Source: Streptomyces sp. OfavH-34-F (lineage in GTDB: Bacteria; Actinomycetota; Actinomycetes; Streptomycetales; Streptomycetaceae). From it: a DNA stretch of 64,000 bases. Shown here piece after piece: positions 31,942-41,232 of the stretch. Numbering within the stretch: position 1 is the stretch's first letter; every line of letters begins with the position of its first letter. A program made the position numbers and the translations under genes. The stretch covers positions 1-64,000 of the forward strand of contig NZ_JAKRGC010000010.1 of NCBI RefSeq assembly GCF_022347745.1, written 5' to 3'. The notes beneath the pieces were generated by a model that saw only the letters and a list, made by a program, of their open reading frames with translations, searched no databases and was not told where the DNA came from.

Positions 31942-32916
31942 ATGGCCCACGAGTTCCTCGCCATCGGACGGGCCGGTGTCGATATCTACCCGCTCGACCA
32001 CGGCGTCGGCCTCGAACAGGTGAGCATGTTCGAGAAGTTCCTCGGCGGAAGCGCCATGAACGTCGCCGTCGCCGCGGCCCGCCACGGCCGCGACGCCGCC
32101 CTGATCACCCGGGTGGGCCGCGACCCCTTCGGCCGGTACGTCCAGCAGGAGGCCGCCCGCCTCGGCGTGGACACCGCCTTCATCGCACCCCTCACCGCGC
32201 CCGACGGACCGCCCACCCCGGTCACCTTCTGCGAAGTCTTCCCGCCCGACGACTTCCCGCTCTACTTCTACCGGTACGGCGCCGCGCCCGACCTCATGAT
32301 CGACCCCGGCACCCTTCCCCTGGAGGAGATCTGCGCGGCGTCGGTGTTCTGGTCCACCGTCACCGGCCTGTCCGCCGAGCCCAGCCGCACGGCCCACTTC
32401 GCCGCCTGGCGGTGCCGCGGCCGGCGCACCCGTACGGTCCTGGACCTCGACTACCGCCCCATGTTCTGGGCCGGCCCCGAGGAGGCCCGACGCCAGGTGG
32501 ACCGCGCCCTCGACCACGTCACCGTCGCCGTCGGCAACCGGGAGGAGTGCGAAGTCGCCGTCGGGGAGACGGACCCGGGGCGGGCGGCGGACGCCCTGCT
32601 GGAACGCGGCCTGGAACTCGCCGTCGTCAAAATGGGGCCGGCCGGTGTCCTGGCCGCCACCCCGGACGAACAGGTGCGCGTCGCCCCCTTCCCCGTCGAG
32701 GTCGTCAACGGGCTCGGCGCGGGCGACGCGTTCGGCGGCGGGCTCGTCCACGGCCTGCTCAGCGGCTGGGGCCTGCGCCGCGTCATCGAGTTCGCCAACG
32801 CCGCAGGTGCCATCGTCGCCTCCCGCCTGGCCTGTTCCACCGCCATGCCGACCACGGCCGAGGTCCGGGCGGCCCTCGCGTCCCGGTCGCCGGCCCCCGC
32901 CGAAGGGATCGCCTGA
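31942..32916 (+). CDS. iolC: PfkB-family kinase, 5-dehydro-2-deoxygluconokinase
   Basis: A 324-residue carbohydrate kinase. The N-terminal PfkB signature is FLGGSAMNVAVAAARHG (about 33-49), with family segments AIGRAGVDIYPL and LITRVGRDPFGRYVQQEAARLGVDT. The C-terminal signature VVNGLGAGDAFGGGLVHGLL (about 254-273) has the catalytic Asp in GAGDAF. IolC phosphorylates 5-dehydro-2-deoxy-D-gluconate. ATG 31942 is right after the iolE stop, and its TGA overlaps the next ATG. It lacks the extra aldolase-type C-terminal domain seen fused in some proteobacterial IolC proteins, which leaves the aldolase step to another gene. Confidence 0.9.
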   Translation: MAHEFLAIGRAGVDIYPLDHGVGLEQVSMFEKFLGGSAMNVAVAAARHGRDAALITRVGRDPFGRYVQQEAARLGVDTAFIAPLTAPDGPPTPVTFCEVFPPDDFPLYFYRYGAAPDLMIDPGTLPLEEICAASVFWSTVTGLSAEPSRTAHFAAWRCRGRRTRTVLDLDYRPMFWAGPEEARRQVDRALDHVTVAVGNREECEVAVGETDPGRAADALLERGLELAVVKMGPAGVLAATPDEQVRVAPFPVEVVNGLGAGDAFGGGLVHGLLSGWGLRRVIEFANAAGAIVASRLACSTAMPTTAEVRAALASRSPAPAEGIA

Positions 32917-33794
32917 TGGATGCCGCACAACTGACCGAGATCCGGGCCCGCGAGCCCGGCCGCATCGCACGGTCCTGGCAGAAGCGCTCCCGCCGGCCGC
33001 TCACCGGCGAGGACGGCCGCCTGCTCATCGTCGCGGCCGACCATCCCGCCCGCGGAGCGCTGGGCGCGGGCGGGGACGAGGCGGCCATGGCGAGCCGCAG
33101 CACCCTGCTCGACCGCCTGGCGACCGCGCTGTCCCGCCCCGGGGTGGACGGTGTCCTGGGCACCCCGGACCTCCTCGACGACCTGCTGCTGATGGGAGCC
33201 CTGGAGGACCGGGTCGCCATCGGCTCGATGAACCGCGGCGGACTCCAGGGCGCGTCCTTCGAATTCGACGACCGGTTCACCGCCTACACCGCTGAGGCGA
33301 TCGCCGGGCACGGGCTCGAAGGCGGCAAGACGCTCACCCGGATCTGCCTCGACGACCCCGGCACCGCGGCCACCCTCGAAGCGACCGCCGCCGCCGTCAC
33401 CGGCCTCGCCGGCCACGGCCTCATGGCCATGATCGAACCCTTCCTCACCGTCCGCGAGGAGGGCCGCGCACGCAACCTCCTCGACCCCGACAGCGTCATG
33501 AGATCGATCCACATCGCGAGCGGCCTCGGCGCGTCCAGCGCCTACACCTGGCTCAAACTGCCGGTCGTCGACGAACTCGAGCGCGTCCTGGACGCCACCA
33601 CCCTGCCGACGCTGCTGCTCGGCGGCGACCCGCAAGGCGATCCGCACGACACCTATGCGTCCTGGGCGAAGGCGATGTCACTGCCGGCGACACGAGGACT
33701 GGTCGTCGGACGCACCCTGCTCTACCCGCCCGACGGCGACGTCGCGGCCGCCGTCGACATCGCGGCCGGGATCGTCCACGGGAGCGGCGCATGA
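32916..33794 (+). CDS. Cgl0159-family (beta/alpha)8 protein, candidate deoxyketogluconate-phosphate aldolase
   Basis: A 292-residue TIM-barrel of the Cgl0159 family, typical of actinobacterial inositol clusters. Visible strands are RLLIVAADHPARGALG (about 34-49), VDGVLGTPDLLDDLL, ALEDRVAIGSMNRGGLQGASF, GLMAMIEPFLTV, SSAYTWLKLPVV, and PTLLLGGDPQGDP. The Lys in WLKLP could serve as the Schiff-base residue of a DeoC-like class I aldolase. IolJ is otherwise missing from the window, so this gene may cleave 5-dehydro-2-deoxy-6-phosphogluconate to DHAP and malonate semialdehyde. That role is inferred from context. TGATG overlap with iolC and ATGA overlap with iolB indicate coupling. Confidence 0.75.
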   Translation: MDAAQLTEIRAREPGRIARSWQKRSRRPLTGEDGRLLIVAADHPARGALGAGGDEAAMASRSTLLDRLATALSRPGVDGVLGTPDLLDDLLLMGALEDRVAIGSMNRGGLQGASFEFDDRFTAYTAEAIAGHGLEGGKTLTRICLDDPGTAATLEATAAAVTGLAGHGLMAMIEPFLTVREEGRARNLLDPDSVMRSIHIASGLGASSAYTWLKLPVVDELERVLDATTLPTLLLGGDPQGDPHDTYASWAKAMSLPATRGLVVGRTLLYPPDGDVAAAVDIAAGIVHGSGA

Positions 33795-34762
33795 GCGGCG
33801 ACAGCCGATGGGTGCGCCCCCTGGGCACGTCGGCCGACGCGGGGTGGCAGACCGCCGTCACCGCCGACGGCCGGGACTGGCGGCACACCAGCCTCCGGGT
33901 GACGACCCTGGTCCCCGGCGAGAGCCGCGTGGTGGAAGCCGGGGCGTGGGAGCACATCGTCGTGCCGCTGTCGGGCCGCGCCCAGGTCACCGCGGTGACC
34001 GCCGACACCCGCACCCACAGGGCACGGCTCACCGGCCGCCCCGACGTGTTCGCCGGTCCCACCGACACCGCGTACGTGCCCGCGCACGCGCGGATCACTC
34101 TCCGCGCCCCGGACGGGCCGGTCCGGCTCGCGCTGGCCGGAGCACACGTGGCGGGCGGCACGGGCAAGGGCTCACCCGGCGGCCACGCCTTCCGGCACCT
34201 GGCCGCGGCCGAGGTACCGGTCGAACGGCGCGGGGCCGGCAACGCCTCCCGGCTGGTGCGCAACTTCGGCACCCCCGAGGTGCTCGGCGCGGACGCCCTC
34301 ATCGCCTGCGAGGTCGTCACACCGGCCGGCAACTGGAGTTCATGGCCGCCGCACAAACACGACACCGCGCTACCGGGGGAGGAGAGCGAGCTGGAAGAGA
34401 TCTACTACTTCGAGACCGCACCCACGGACCCCCGATGCACCGACCCCGTCGGCTACCAGCGCGTCTACACCTCCGACACCCGCCGGCCCATCGACGTGCT
34501 CGCCGAAGTCCGCACCGGCGACGTCGTCCTGGTGCCCCACGGCTGGCACGGGCCCGCGATCGCCGCCCCCGACGCCCACCTCTACTACCTCAACGTCATG
34601 GCCGGTCCCGGCCCCGGGCGGGCCTGGCTCATCAGCGACGACCCGGCCCACGCCTGGGTCCGCGAGACCTGGCCCGACCTGCCCTTCGACGCACGACCGG
34701 CGTCCCAGCAGCCCGCCGCGGCCCGCCGGCCCGTACCCCGCACACCAGGAGGCGCCGTATGA
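33791..34762 (+). CDS. iolB: 5-deoxy-glucuronate isomerase
   Basis: A 323-residue bicupin of the KduI/IolB family. Visible blocks are LVPGESRVVEAGAWEHIVVPLSGRAQV in the first cupin, and in the second PAGNWSSWPPHKHD with metal-binding His residues (about 180-193), EEIYYFETAPTD, RRPIDVLAEVRTGDVVLVPHGWHGPAIAAPDAHLYYLNVMAG. IolB converts 5-deoxy-glucuronate into 5-dehydro-2-deoxygluconate, the IolC substrate. The gene is about 30 residues longer than Bacillus IolB, usual for Actinobacteria. ATGA overlaps with neighbours at both ends. Confidence 0.93.
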   Translation: MSGDSRWVRPLGTSADAGWQTAVTADGRDWRHTSLRVTTLVPGESRVVEAGAWEHIVVPLSGRAQVTAVTADTRTHRARLTGRPDVFAGPTDTAYVPAHARITLRAPDGPVRLALAGAHVAGGTGKGSPGGHAFRHLAAAEVPVERRGAGNASRLVRNFGTPEVLGADALIACEVVTPAGNWSSWPPHKHDTALPGEESELEEIYYFETAPTDPRCTDPVGYQRVYTSDTRRPIDVLAEVRTGDVVLVPHGWHGPAIAAPDAHLYYLNVMAGPGPGRAWLISDDPAHAWVRETWPDLPFDARPASQQPAAARRPVPRTPGGAV

Positions 34763-36744
34763 CCACCGCACCGCGAGCAACCGTGCGGCTCACCGTGTCA
34801 CAGGCGACCGTCAGGTTCCTCGCCGCCCAGTGGTCCGAGCGCGACGAGCAGCGCAGCCCGTTGTTCGCGGGCGTCCTCGGCATCTTCGGCCACGGCAACG
34901 TCGCGGGCATCGGCCAAGCACTGCTCGAACACGAACACGAAGCGGACGGGCGGCCCGGCCTTCCCTACATCCTGGCCCGCAACGAGCAGGCCATGGTGCA
35001 CACCGCGGTCGCCTACGCCCGGCAGAAGGACCGCTTGCAGACCTGGGCCTGCACCGCGTCGATCGGCCCGGGATCGACGAACATGCTCACCGGAGCGGCC
35101 CTGGCCACCATCAACCGCCTGCCCGTCCTGCTGCTGCCCTCCGACACATTCGCCACCCGCCCGAGCGCCCCCGTGCTCCAGGAACTGGAACACCCCTGCG
35201 CGGCGGACATCTCCGTCAACGACGCCTTCAGGCCCCTGTCCCGGTTCTTCGACCGGGTCAACCGGCCCGAGCAGCTTCCCCCGGCGCTCCTGGGCGCCAT
35301 GCGGGTGCTCACCGACCCCGCGGAGGCCGGTGCGGTGACGATCGCCCTGCCGCAGGACGTCCAGGCCGAGGCGTACGACTGGCCCGCCGAGCTGTTCCAC
35401 GACCGCACCTGGCACGTGGCCCGCCCGCCGGCCGAGGCGTCCCGCCTCGCGGCCGCCGCCGACCTCGTACGACGGGCGCGTCGGCCGCTCATCGTGGCGG
35501 GCGGCGGCGTGCACCACTCCGAGGCGGAGGCGGCGCTGACCGCGCTGGCCGAGAGGACCGGCATCCCGGTCGGTGAGACCCAGGCGGGCAAGGGATCACT
35601 CCTGCACGGTCACCCGCGGCAGATGGGCGGCATCGGCTCCACGGGCACGACCGCGGCGAACGCCCTCGCCCGGGACGCGGACCTCGTCATCGGCGTGGGC
35701 ACCCGCTGGACCGACTTCACCACCGCCTCGCGGACCGCGTTCCAGCACGAGGACGTCCGCTTCGTCAACATCAACATCACCGGCTTCGACGCCGGCAAGC
35801 ACGCCGGCCTCCCGGTCGTGGCCGACGCCCGCGAGGCCCTGACCGCCCTCACCGGCGCACTGGACGGATACCGGGTCGACCCCGCCTACGAGAAACGGCA
35901 GGCCGAGCTGTGGCACAGCTGGAACGAGCAGGTCGAGGCCGCCTACGACCCGCCGCCCGAGGTGACCGGCCGGCTCGCCGACGGCGTTCTCACCCAGGCC
36001 ACCGTGCTCGGCTGTGTCAATGAACTGACCGACCCGCGCGACGTCGTCCTGTGCGCGGCCGGTTCCATGCCCGGCGACCTGCACAAGCTGTGGCGCGTCC
36101 GCGACCGCAAGGCGTACCACGTCGAATACGGCTACTCCTGCATGGGCTACGAGATCCCCGCCGCGCTCGGAATCCGGCTCGCCGACGACACCCGGGACGT
36201 ATTCGCCATGGTCGGCGACGGCGGCTACCTCATGATGCCGACCGAACTCGCCACCGCCGTCCAGGAGCACCTCAAGGTCGTCGTCGTCCTCGTCCAGAAC
36301 AACGGCTTCCACTCGATCGGTTCCCTGTCGGAATCGCTCGGCTCCCAGCGCTTCGGCACCCGCTACCGCTACCGCTCCGCCGGCGGACGCCTGGACGGCC
36401 CGGACCTGCCCACCGACCTCGCCGGCAACGCCCGCAGCCTCGGCGCCCACGTCGTCGAGGCGCGTTCCCGCGCCGGACTTGCGGAAGCCCTCGCCCAGGC
36501 CAAGGCGTGGCCGGCGGACGGCGGTCCCTTCGTCATCCACGTCCGCACCGACCCGCACGTCCCCGCGCCCGGCAGCGACAGCTGGTGGGACGTCCCCGTC
36601 GCCGCGGTCTCCCGGCTCGGCACGACGCAGGACGCCCACGCCGCCTACACGGGCCACAAGAAGGCCCAGCGGCCCCTGCTCGCCCCCGCGGCCGGCCGGG
36701 GGAGCGACGGCGCGCCCACCGAGCGCCCGGGCAACCAGTCCTGA
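34759..36744 (+). CDS. iolD: 3D-(3,5/4)-trihydroxycyclohexane-1,2-dione acylhydrolase
   Basis: A 661-residue thiamine-diphosphate enzyme. The three-domain order is clear: Pyr domain with LARNEQAMVHTAVAYARQKDR (catalytic Glu, about 76-96) and ACTASIGPGSTNMLTGAALA; middle domain PLIVAGGGVHHSEAEAAL; PP domain with FAMVGDGGYLMMPTELATAV, then VVVLVQNNGFHSIG, the GDG...N Mg-ThDP motif (about 484-515). IolD hydrolytically opens the C6 ring to 5-deoxy-glucuronate. Length fits the family. ATG 34759 overlaps the iolB stop, and AGGAGG lies just upstream. Confidence 0.95.
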   Translation: MTTAPRATVRLTVSQATVRFLAAQWSERDEQRSPLFAGVLGIFGHGNVAGIGQALLEHEHEADGRPGLPYILARNEQAMVHTAVAYARQKDRLQTWACTASIGPGSTNMLTGAALATINRLPVLLLPSDTFATRPSAPVLQELEHPCAADISVNDAFRPLSRFFDRVNRPEQLPPALLGAMRVLTDPAEAGAVTIALPQDVQAEAYDWPAELFHDRTWHVARPPAEASRLAAAADLVRRARRPLIVAGGGVHHSEAEAALTALAERTGIPVGETQAGKGSLLHGHPRQMGGIGSTGTTAANALARDADLVIGVGTRWTDFTTASRTAFQHEDVRFVNINITGFDAGKHAGLPVVADAREALTALTGALDGYRVDPAYEKRQAELWHSWNEQVEAAYDPPPEVTGRLADGVLTQATVLGCVNELTDPRDVVLCAAGSMPGDLHKLWRVRDRKAYHVEYGYSCMGYEIPAALGIRLADDTRDVFAMVGDGGYLMMPTELATAVQEHLKVVVVLVQNNGFHSIGSLSESLGSQRFGTRYRYRSAGGRLDGPDLPTDLAGNARSLGAHVVEARSRAGLAEALAQAKAWPADGGPFVIHVRTDPHVPAPGSDSWWDVPVAAVSRLGTTQDAHAAYTGHKKAQRPLLAPAAGRGSDGAPTERPGNQS

Positions 36745-36767
36745 CCCCCTCGCAGAAGGAGCTCGCC

Positions 36768-38267
36768 GTGAGCCAGCCGCAGCGCATCACCCACTTCATC
36801 GACGGCCGTCCCTGGACCGGGCCGGCCGGACGCACCGGCCCCGTCCACAACCCCGCCACCGGCGAGCTGACCGCGAGGGTGGACCTGGCCTCGGCCGCAC
36901 TCGTCGACGCCGCCGTCACCTCCGCCGAGACGGCCTGGCGGGAGTGGCGCGCGCAGTCCCTCGCCAAGCGGGTCCGGGTGCTCTTCGCCTTCCGGGAACT
37001 GCTCAACGCGCGCAAGCGGGAGATCGCCGCCCTGATCACCGCCGAGCACGGCAAGGTCCTCTCGGACGCCCTCGGGGAGGTCACCCGGGGCCTGGAGGTG
37101 GCCGAGTTCGCCTGCGGGATTCCGCAGCTGCTCAAGGGGGACTACGCCGAGAACGCCTCGACCCGGGTGGACGTCCACTCCGTGCGGCAGAGCCTCGGCG
37201 TCGTCGCGGTGATCTCCCCCTTCAACTTCCCCGCCATGGTGCCTATGTGGTTCGTCCCCATCGCGCTGGCCTGCGGCAACGCGGTGGTGCTCAAGCCCAG
37301 CGAGAAGGACCCCAGCGCCGCCCTCGCCCTGGCCGCCCTGTGGAAGGAAGCCGGTCTGCCCGACGGCCTGCTCCAGGTCGTCAACGGCGACAAGGAGGCC
37401 GTCGACGCGCTCCTCCACCACGGCCTCGTCAAGGCCGTGTCCTTCGTCGGCTCGACACCCATCGCGCGGTACGTGTACGAGCAGGCGACCGCCCGTGGCA
37501 AGCGGGTCCAGGCCCTGGGCGGCGCGAAGAACCACATGCTGGTGCTGCCCGACGCCGATCCCGACCTCGTCGCGGACGCCGCCATCAACGCGGGCTTCGG
37601 CTCGGCGGGCGAACGGTGCATGGCGATCTCCGTGCTCGTCGCCGTCGAGCCGGTCGCCGACGAGGTCGTGGGACGGATCGTGGAACGGATGCGCCGACTG
37701 CGTACCGGCGACGGAACCCGCGACTGCGACATGGGCCCCCTGGTCACCCGGGAGCACCGGGACAAGGTCGCCTCGTACCTCGACGCCGGCGTCAAGGCCG
37801 GCGCCACCCTGCTCGTCGACGGCCGCGAAGGCGCGGTCGACGCCGACGGGGACGGCTTCTTCCTGGCCCCGACGCTCTTCGACCACGTCGGTACCGAGAT
37901 GCCGGTGTACACCGACGAGATCTTCGGCCCCGTCCTCTGCGTGGTCCGTGTGCCCTCCTACGACGACGGCCTGGCCCTCATCAACGCCAATCCGTACGGC
38001 AACGGCGCGGCCATCTACACCAACGACGGCGGAGCGGCCCGGCGCTTCCAGGACGAAGTCGAGGTCGGCATGGTCGGCATCAACGTGCCGATCCCCGTGC
38101 CGGTCTCCTACTTCTCCTTCGGCGGCTGGAAGAACAGCCTGTTCGGAGACACCCATGCGCACGGCACCGAGGGCGTGCACTTCTTCACCCGGGGCAAGGT
38201 CGTCACCTCCCGCTGGGCCGACCCCAGCCACGGCGGCATCGACCTCGGCTTCCCGCAGAACGGATGA
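36768..38267 (+). CDS. mmsA: CoA-acylating methylmalonate/malonate-semialdehyde dehydrogenase
   Basis: A 499-residue aldehyde dehydrogenase of the MmsA/IolA type. Key blocks are GVVAVISPFNFPAMVPMWFVPIALACGNAVVLKPSEKDP, SFVGSTPIARYVY, VQALGGAKNHMLVLPDADPDL, and FGSAGERCMAISV with the catalytic Cys (about 286). The C-terminus has EIFGPVLCVVRV and INVPIPVPVSYFSFGGWKNSLFGD, typical of the CoA-dependent subfamily that lacks the general-base Glu. IolA converts malonate semialdehyde to acetyl-CoA and CO2 with NAD. GTG 36768 has AAGGAG upstream, 23 nt after iolD. It closes the iol operon. Confidence 0.95.
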   Translation: MSQPQRITHFIDGRPWTGPAGRTGPVHNPATGELTARVDLASAALVDAAVTSAETAWREWRAQSLAKRVRVLFAFRELLNARKREIAALITAEHGKVLSDALGEVTRGLEVAEFACGIPQLLKGDYAENASTRVDVHSVRQSLGVVAVISPFNFPAMVPMWFVPIALACGNAVVLKPSEKDPSAALALAALWKEAGLPDGLLQVVNGDKEAVDALLHHGLVKAVSFVGSTPIARYVYEQATARGKRVQALGGAKNHMLVLPDADPDLVADAAINAGFGSAGERCMAISVLVAVEPVADEVVGRIVERMRRLRTGDGTRDCDMGPLVTREHRDKVASYLDAGVKAGATLLVDGREGAVDADGDGFFLAPTLFDHVGTEMPVYTDEIFGPVLCVVRVPSYDDGLALINANPYGNGAAIYTNDGGAARRFQDEVEVGMVGINVPIPVPVSYFSFGGWKNSLFGDTHAHGTEGVHFFTRGKVVTSRWADPSHGGIDLGFPQNG

Positions 38268-38358
38268 CGGCTCCGGCAGCCCACCGCAGCGGTTTCCCGG
38301 TTCCGGCGACCGCCCGAGTAGGTCACGTTCTGTCCTGTAGGGCTCCTAGTCTGCGGTC

Positions 38359-38940
38359 ATGCAGAAACACGAGGACGGTGTCGAGATCCTGGTCCCCGCG
38401 AGCCCGGCCGAGCTGGAGGCGTGGCTCGAAGAACATCACGCGGACACGACTGCGCTCTGGGTGAAGATCGCCAGGAAACATACCGGCATCTCGTCGCTCA
38501 CCTGGGAGGAGATGGTCGACACGGTGCTCTGCTTCGGCTGGATCGACGGTCAGCGACGGAGCTACGACGAGACGTACTTCCTGCAGCGCGCGACCCCCCG
38601 CCGCCCCCGCTCCGCCTGGTCGCAGGTGAACGTCGGCAAGGCCGAGGCCCTGATCGCGGCAGGCCGGATGCGCCCCCGCGGCCTGGCCGAGGTCGAGGCG
38701 GCGCGGGCGGACGGCCGCTGGGAGTCGGCGTACGCCTCGCAGAAGAACACCACCCCGCCCCCTGATCTCGTCGAAGCCCTCGCCGCGAACCCCGCGGCGA
38801 GGGTGTTCTACGACACGCTCGGCAAGTCCGACCGGTTCGCGCTGCACCTCGCTCTGGTCACCGCCCGTACCGAGAAGACGCGGCTGGCCCGCCTGGAGCG
38901 GATGGTGGCGTCGATGGCCCGGTCCGAACGGCCGTCGTGA
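38359..38940 (+). CDS. YdeI/OmpD-associated family protein
   Basis: A 193-residue protein of the YdeI/OmpD-associated (bacteriocin-protection) family. The family core is EAWLEEHHADTTALWVKIARKHTGISSLTWEEMVDTVLCFGWIDGQRRSYDETYFLQRATPRRPRSAWSQVNVGKAEALIAAGRM (about 18-100), where GWIDGQ and the SAWS motif are most conserved. The C-terminal helical tail ends TARTEKTRLARLERMVASM. Function is poorly known; relatives are linked to antimicrobial resistance. It is monocistronic, 91 nt after mmsA and probably unrelated to inositol use. Confidence 0.82.
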   Translation: MQKHEDGVEILVPASPAELEAWLEEHHADTTALWVKIARKHTGISSLTWEEMVDTVLCFGWIDGQRRSYDETYFLQRATPRRPRSAWSQVNVGKAEALIAAGRMRPRGLAEVEAARADGRWESAYASQKNTTPPPDLVEALAANPAARVFYDTLGKSDRFALHLALVTARTEKTRLARLERMVASMARSERPS

Positions 38941-39109
38941 TCGACCGCCCGGCCGTCCGGGAGGTCTCCGCGCGGTGGAGTACGGGGCCGGACGGTGAGA
39001 CCACGGCGACGCACCTCGTGGTCCCTGAGGTCGAGGTGCCGGATGTGCCTGTGATGGCCAGGGCGTCAGCGGGAAGGAGGGCCTCTATCCAAGGAGATTG
39101 AGGTGGAAC

Positions 39110-40348
39110 ATGGCCGGTATCGAGCTTGCGGAAGTGCTGGCGGCAGCGGAGAAGGCGGCGCCGGTGCGCTCCCTCGATGTCGTGGCGCACAACCTGCGCG
39201 AGCGGTTCGGTGCGCGTTACGTGTCGTTCCTGTTCGTCGACCTCGTCGGCCGAAGCCTGCTGCGGGTCAAGGAGGAGGGGACGGCGTCACCGGAGCACGG
39301 CGCCGATCGGGTGCCCCTGGCCGGCAGTGTCTACGACGACGTCCTGCGCACGCAGAAAGTGGTGCGGGTGCCGGAGGGTGCGCAGGGGCAGCGCGTGCTC
39401 GCCCCGGTCACCCACCGCGGCGACGCCATCGGGGTCCTGGAACTCAACCTCCCCCGCGTCACGCCGGACGTCCTGGAGCAGGTCGGGGAGGCCGCGCACG
39501 CGCTGGCGTACATCGTCGCCACCGACGGGCGCTTCACCGATCTCTACCACTGGGGCAACCGCACCACCCCGGTGACGCTGGCCGCGGAGATCCAGCGCCA
39601 GCTGCTGCCCTCGGCGCCCTCCTGCGAGGCTCCCGAGTTCGTTCTCGCCGGCGCCCTGGTCCCGGCCGCCGACATCGCCGGCGACACCTACGACTACAGC
39701 CTGGACCACGACACCCTGCACCTGTCCATCACCGACGCCATGGGCCACGACGTCGACGCCGCCCTCATGGCCACCCTCCTGGTCAGCGCCTCCCGCGGCG
39801 CACGCCGCTCCGGCGCCGATCTCGCCGAACAGGCCCGCCGGACCCACCAGGCACTCGTCGACCACGGCAGACGGACCTTCGCCACCGGACAACTGATGCG
39901 CATCGCGCTGGACGGGAGCGGCGCCCAGCTCGTCAACGCCGGCCACTTGTGGCCCCTGCGGCTGCGCGACGGCACCGTTGAAGAGGTCGAGCTGCGCATC
40001 AACCTCCCCTTCGGTGTCGCCACGCACTCCGTCTACCAGGTACAGGACATCGACCTGCGCCCCGGTGACCGTCTCGTCTTCTACACCGACGGAATGCAGG
40101 AGCGCGAAGCGGCAGCCGTCGACCTGCCCCGTCTCGTCCGCGACACCGCGACCGAGCACGCCCGGGAGGCCGTACGCGCCATGGTCGCCGCCGTCCTGGA
40201 CGCCGGCCACGGCCGGGTGAGGGACGACGCCACCGTCCTGTGCCTGGACTGGCACGGCCCGGTCGCCGGCCGGAGCACCGAACACCGACGCCGGACCCAG
40301 CGGGACGGTGTCTTCGGTCACGGCCCGGGCCGGGCACGCCAGGCGTGA
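39110..40348 (+). CDS. GAF-like plus SpoIIE/PP2C protein phosphatase
   Basis: A 412-residue phosphatase with the same layout as the one at 4845. Residues about 15-140 form a GAF-like sensor ([24 protein letters not shown], then [20 protein letters not shown]). Residues about 165-385 form PP2C with [45 protein letters not shown] and [10 protein letters not shown]. The first metal motif reads AGD rather than GGD, so activity should be tested. ATG 39110 is preferred over the in-frame TTG 39098. It precedes rsbQ-rsbP-STAS by 80 nt and may feed the same STAS protein. Confidence 0.88.
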   Translation: MAGIELAEVLAAAEKAAPVRSLDVVAHNLRERFGARYVSFLFVDLVGRSLLRVKEEGTASPEHGADRVPLAGSVYDDVLRTQKVVRVPEGAQGQRVLAPVTHRGDAIGVLELNLPRVTPDVLEQVGEAAHALAYIVATDGRFTDLYHWGNRTTPVTLAAEIQRQLLPSAPSCEAPEFVLAGALVPAADIAGDTYDYSLDHDTLHLSITDAMGHDVDAALMATLLVSASRGARRSGADLAEQARRTHQALVDHGRRTFATGQLMRIALDGSGAQLVNAGHLWPLRLRDGTVEEVELRINLPFGVATHSVYQVQDIDLRPGDRLVFYTDGMQEREAAAVDLPRLVRDTATEHAREAVRAMVAAVLDAGHGRVRDDATVLCLDWHGPVAGRSTEHRRRTQRDGVFGHGPGRARQA

Positions 40349-40428
40349 CACCGCGATCGGGCCGGGCCCCCGCTGCTGCGCCGTTACGGGAAGCGAGGTC
40401 GGCGGCGAGGAGTGCGAGACTGGCAGAT

Positions 40429-41232
40429 ATGGATATTCGCCGCAGGAACAACGTCGTCCTCACCGGCCGTGCCGACGGGCCGGTGCTTCTGCTGGCGCAC
40501 GGGTTCGGCTGCGACCAGAACATGTGGCGCCTGGTGGTGCCCACGCTGGCGGAAAACTACCGGGTGGTGCTCTTCGACTACGTGGGCTCGGGCCGGGCGG
40601 ACCCCTCGTCCTGGGACGAGGGGCGGTACAGCTCCCTGGAGGGCTACGCGCTCGACGTGCTGGAGATCTGCGAGGAGCTGGACCTGCGGGACGTCACGTT
40701 CGTGGGGCACTCGGTCAGCGCGATGGTCGGGGTGCTCGCCGCGGCGAAGGCCCCGCAGCGCATCTCACGTCTGGTGATGGTCGCGCCCTCGCCCTGCTAC
40801 ATCGACGACGAGGGATACCGGGGCGGATTCAGCGCCGAGGACATCGACGAGCTGCTGGAGTCGCTGGAGTCGAACTATCTGGGCTGGTCGGCGGCGATGG
40901 CGCCGGTCATCATGGGCAATGCGGAGAGGCCGGAGCTGGGCCAGGAGCTGACCGCCTCGTTCTGTGCGACCGACCCGGCCATGGCCCGCGTCTTCGCCCG
41001 TACGACGTTTCTGTCCGACAGCCGCGAGGACCTCAAGACGGTCACGCTGCCGACGCTGATCCTGGAGTGCCGGCAGGACGTGATCGCCCCCCGCGAGGTC
41101 GGCGCCTACGTCCGCGACGCCATCCCTGGCAGCCGTCTGGTGACCCTGGAGGCGACGGGCCACTGCCCGCACCTGAGCGCGCCGCAGGCCACGGCGGAGG
41201 CGATCCGCGCCTTCCTCGGAGCGGCCCTGTGA
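40429..41232 (+). CDS. rsbQ: RsbQ-like alpha/beta hydrolase
   Basis: A 267-residue alpha/beta hydrolase closely matching RsbQ. It begins MDIRRRNNVVLTG; the oxyanion region is LLAHGFGCDQNMWRLVVP, and the typical RsbQ sequence GSGRADPSSWDEGRYSSLEGYALDVL follows. The nucleophile elbow is GHSVSAMVG (Ser near 95), with acid in ECRQDVIAP and His in GHCPHLSAP. In Bacillus, RsbQ supplies a small hydrophobic cofactor that activates RsbP under energy stress; hydrolase activity is required. The stop overlaps the start of the RsbP-like gene (TGATG), the same gene order as in Bacillus. Confidence 0.88.
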   Translation: MDIRRRNNVVLTGRADGPVLLLAHGFGCDQNMWRLVVPTLAENYRVVLFDYVGSGRADPSSWDEGRYSSLEGYALDVLEICEELDLRDVTFVGHSVSAMVGVLAAAKAPQRISRLVMVAPSPCYIDDEGYRGGFSAEDIDELLESLESNYLGWSAAMAPVIMGNAERPELGQELTASFCATDPAMARVFARTTFLSDSREDLKTVTLPTLILECRQDVIAPREVGAYVRDAIPGSRLVTLEATGHCPHLSAPQATAEAIRAFLGAAL

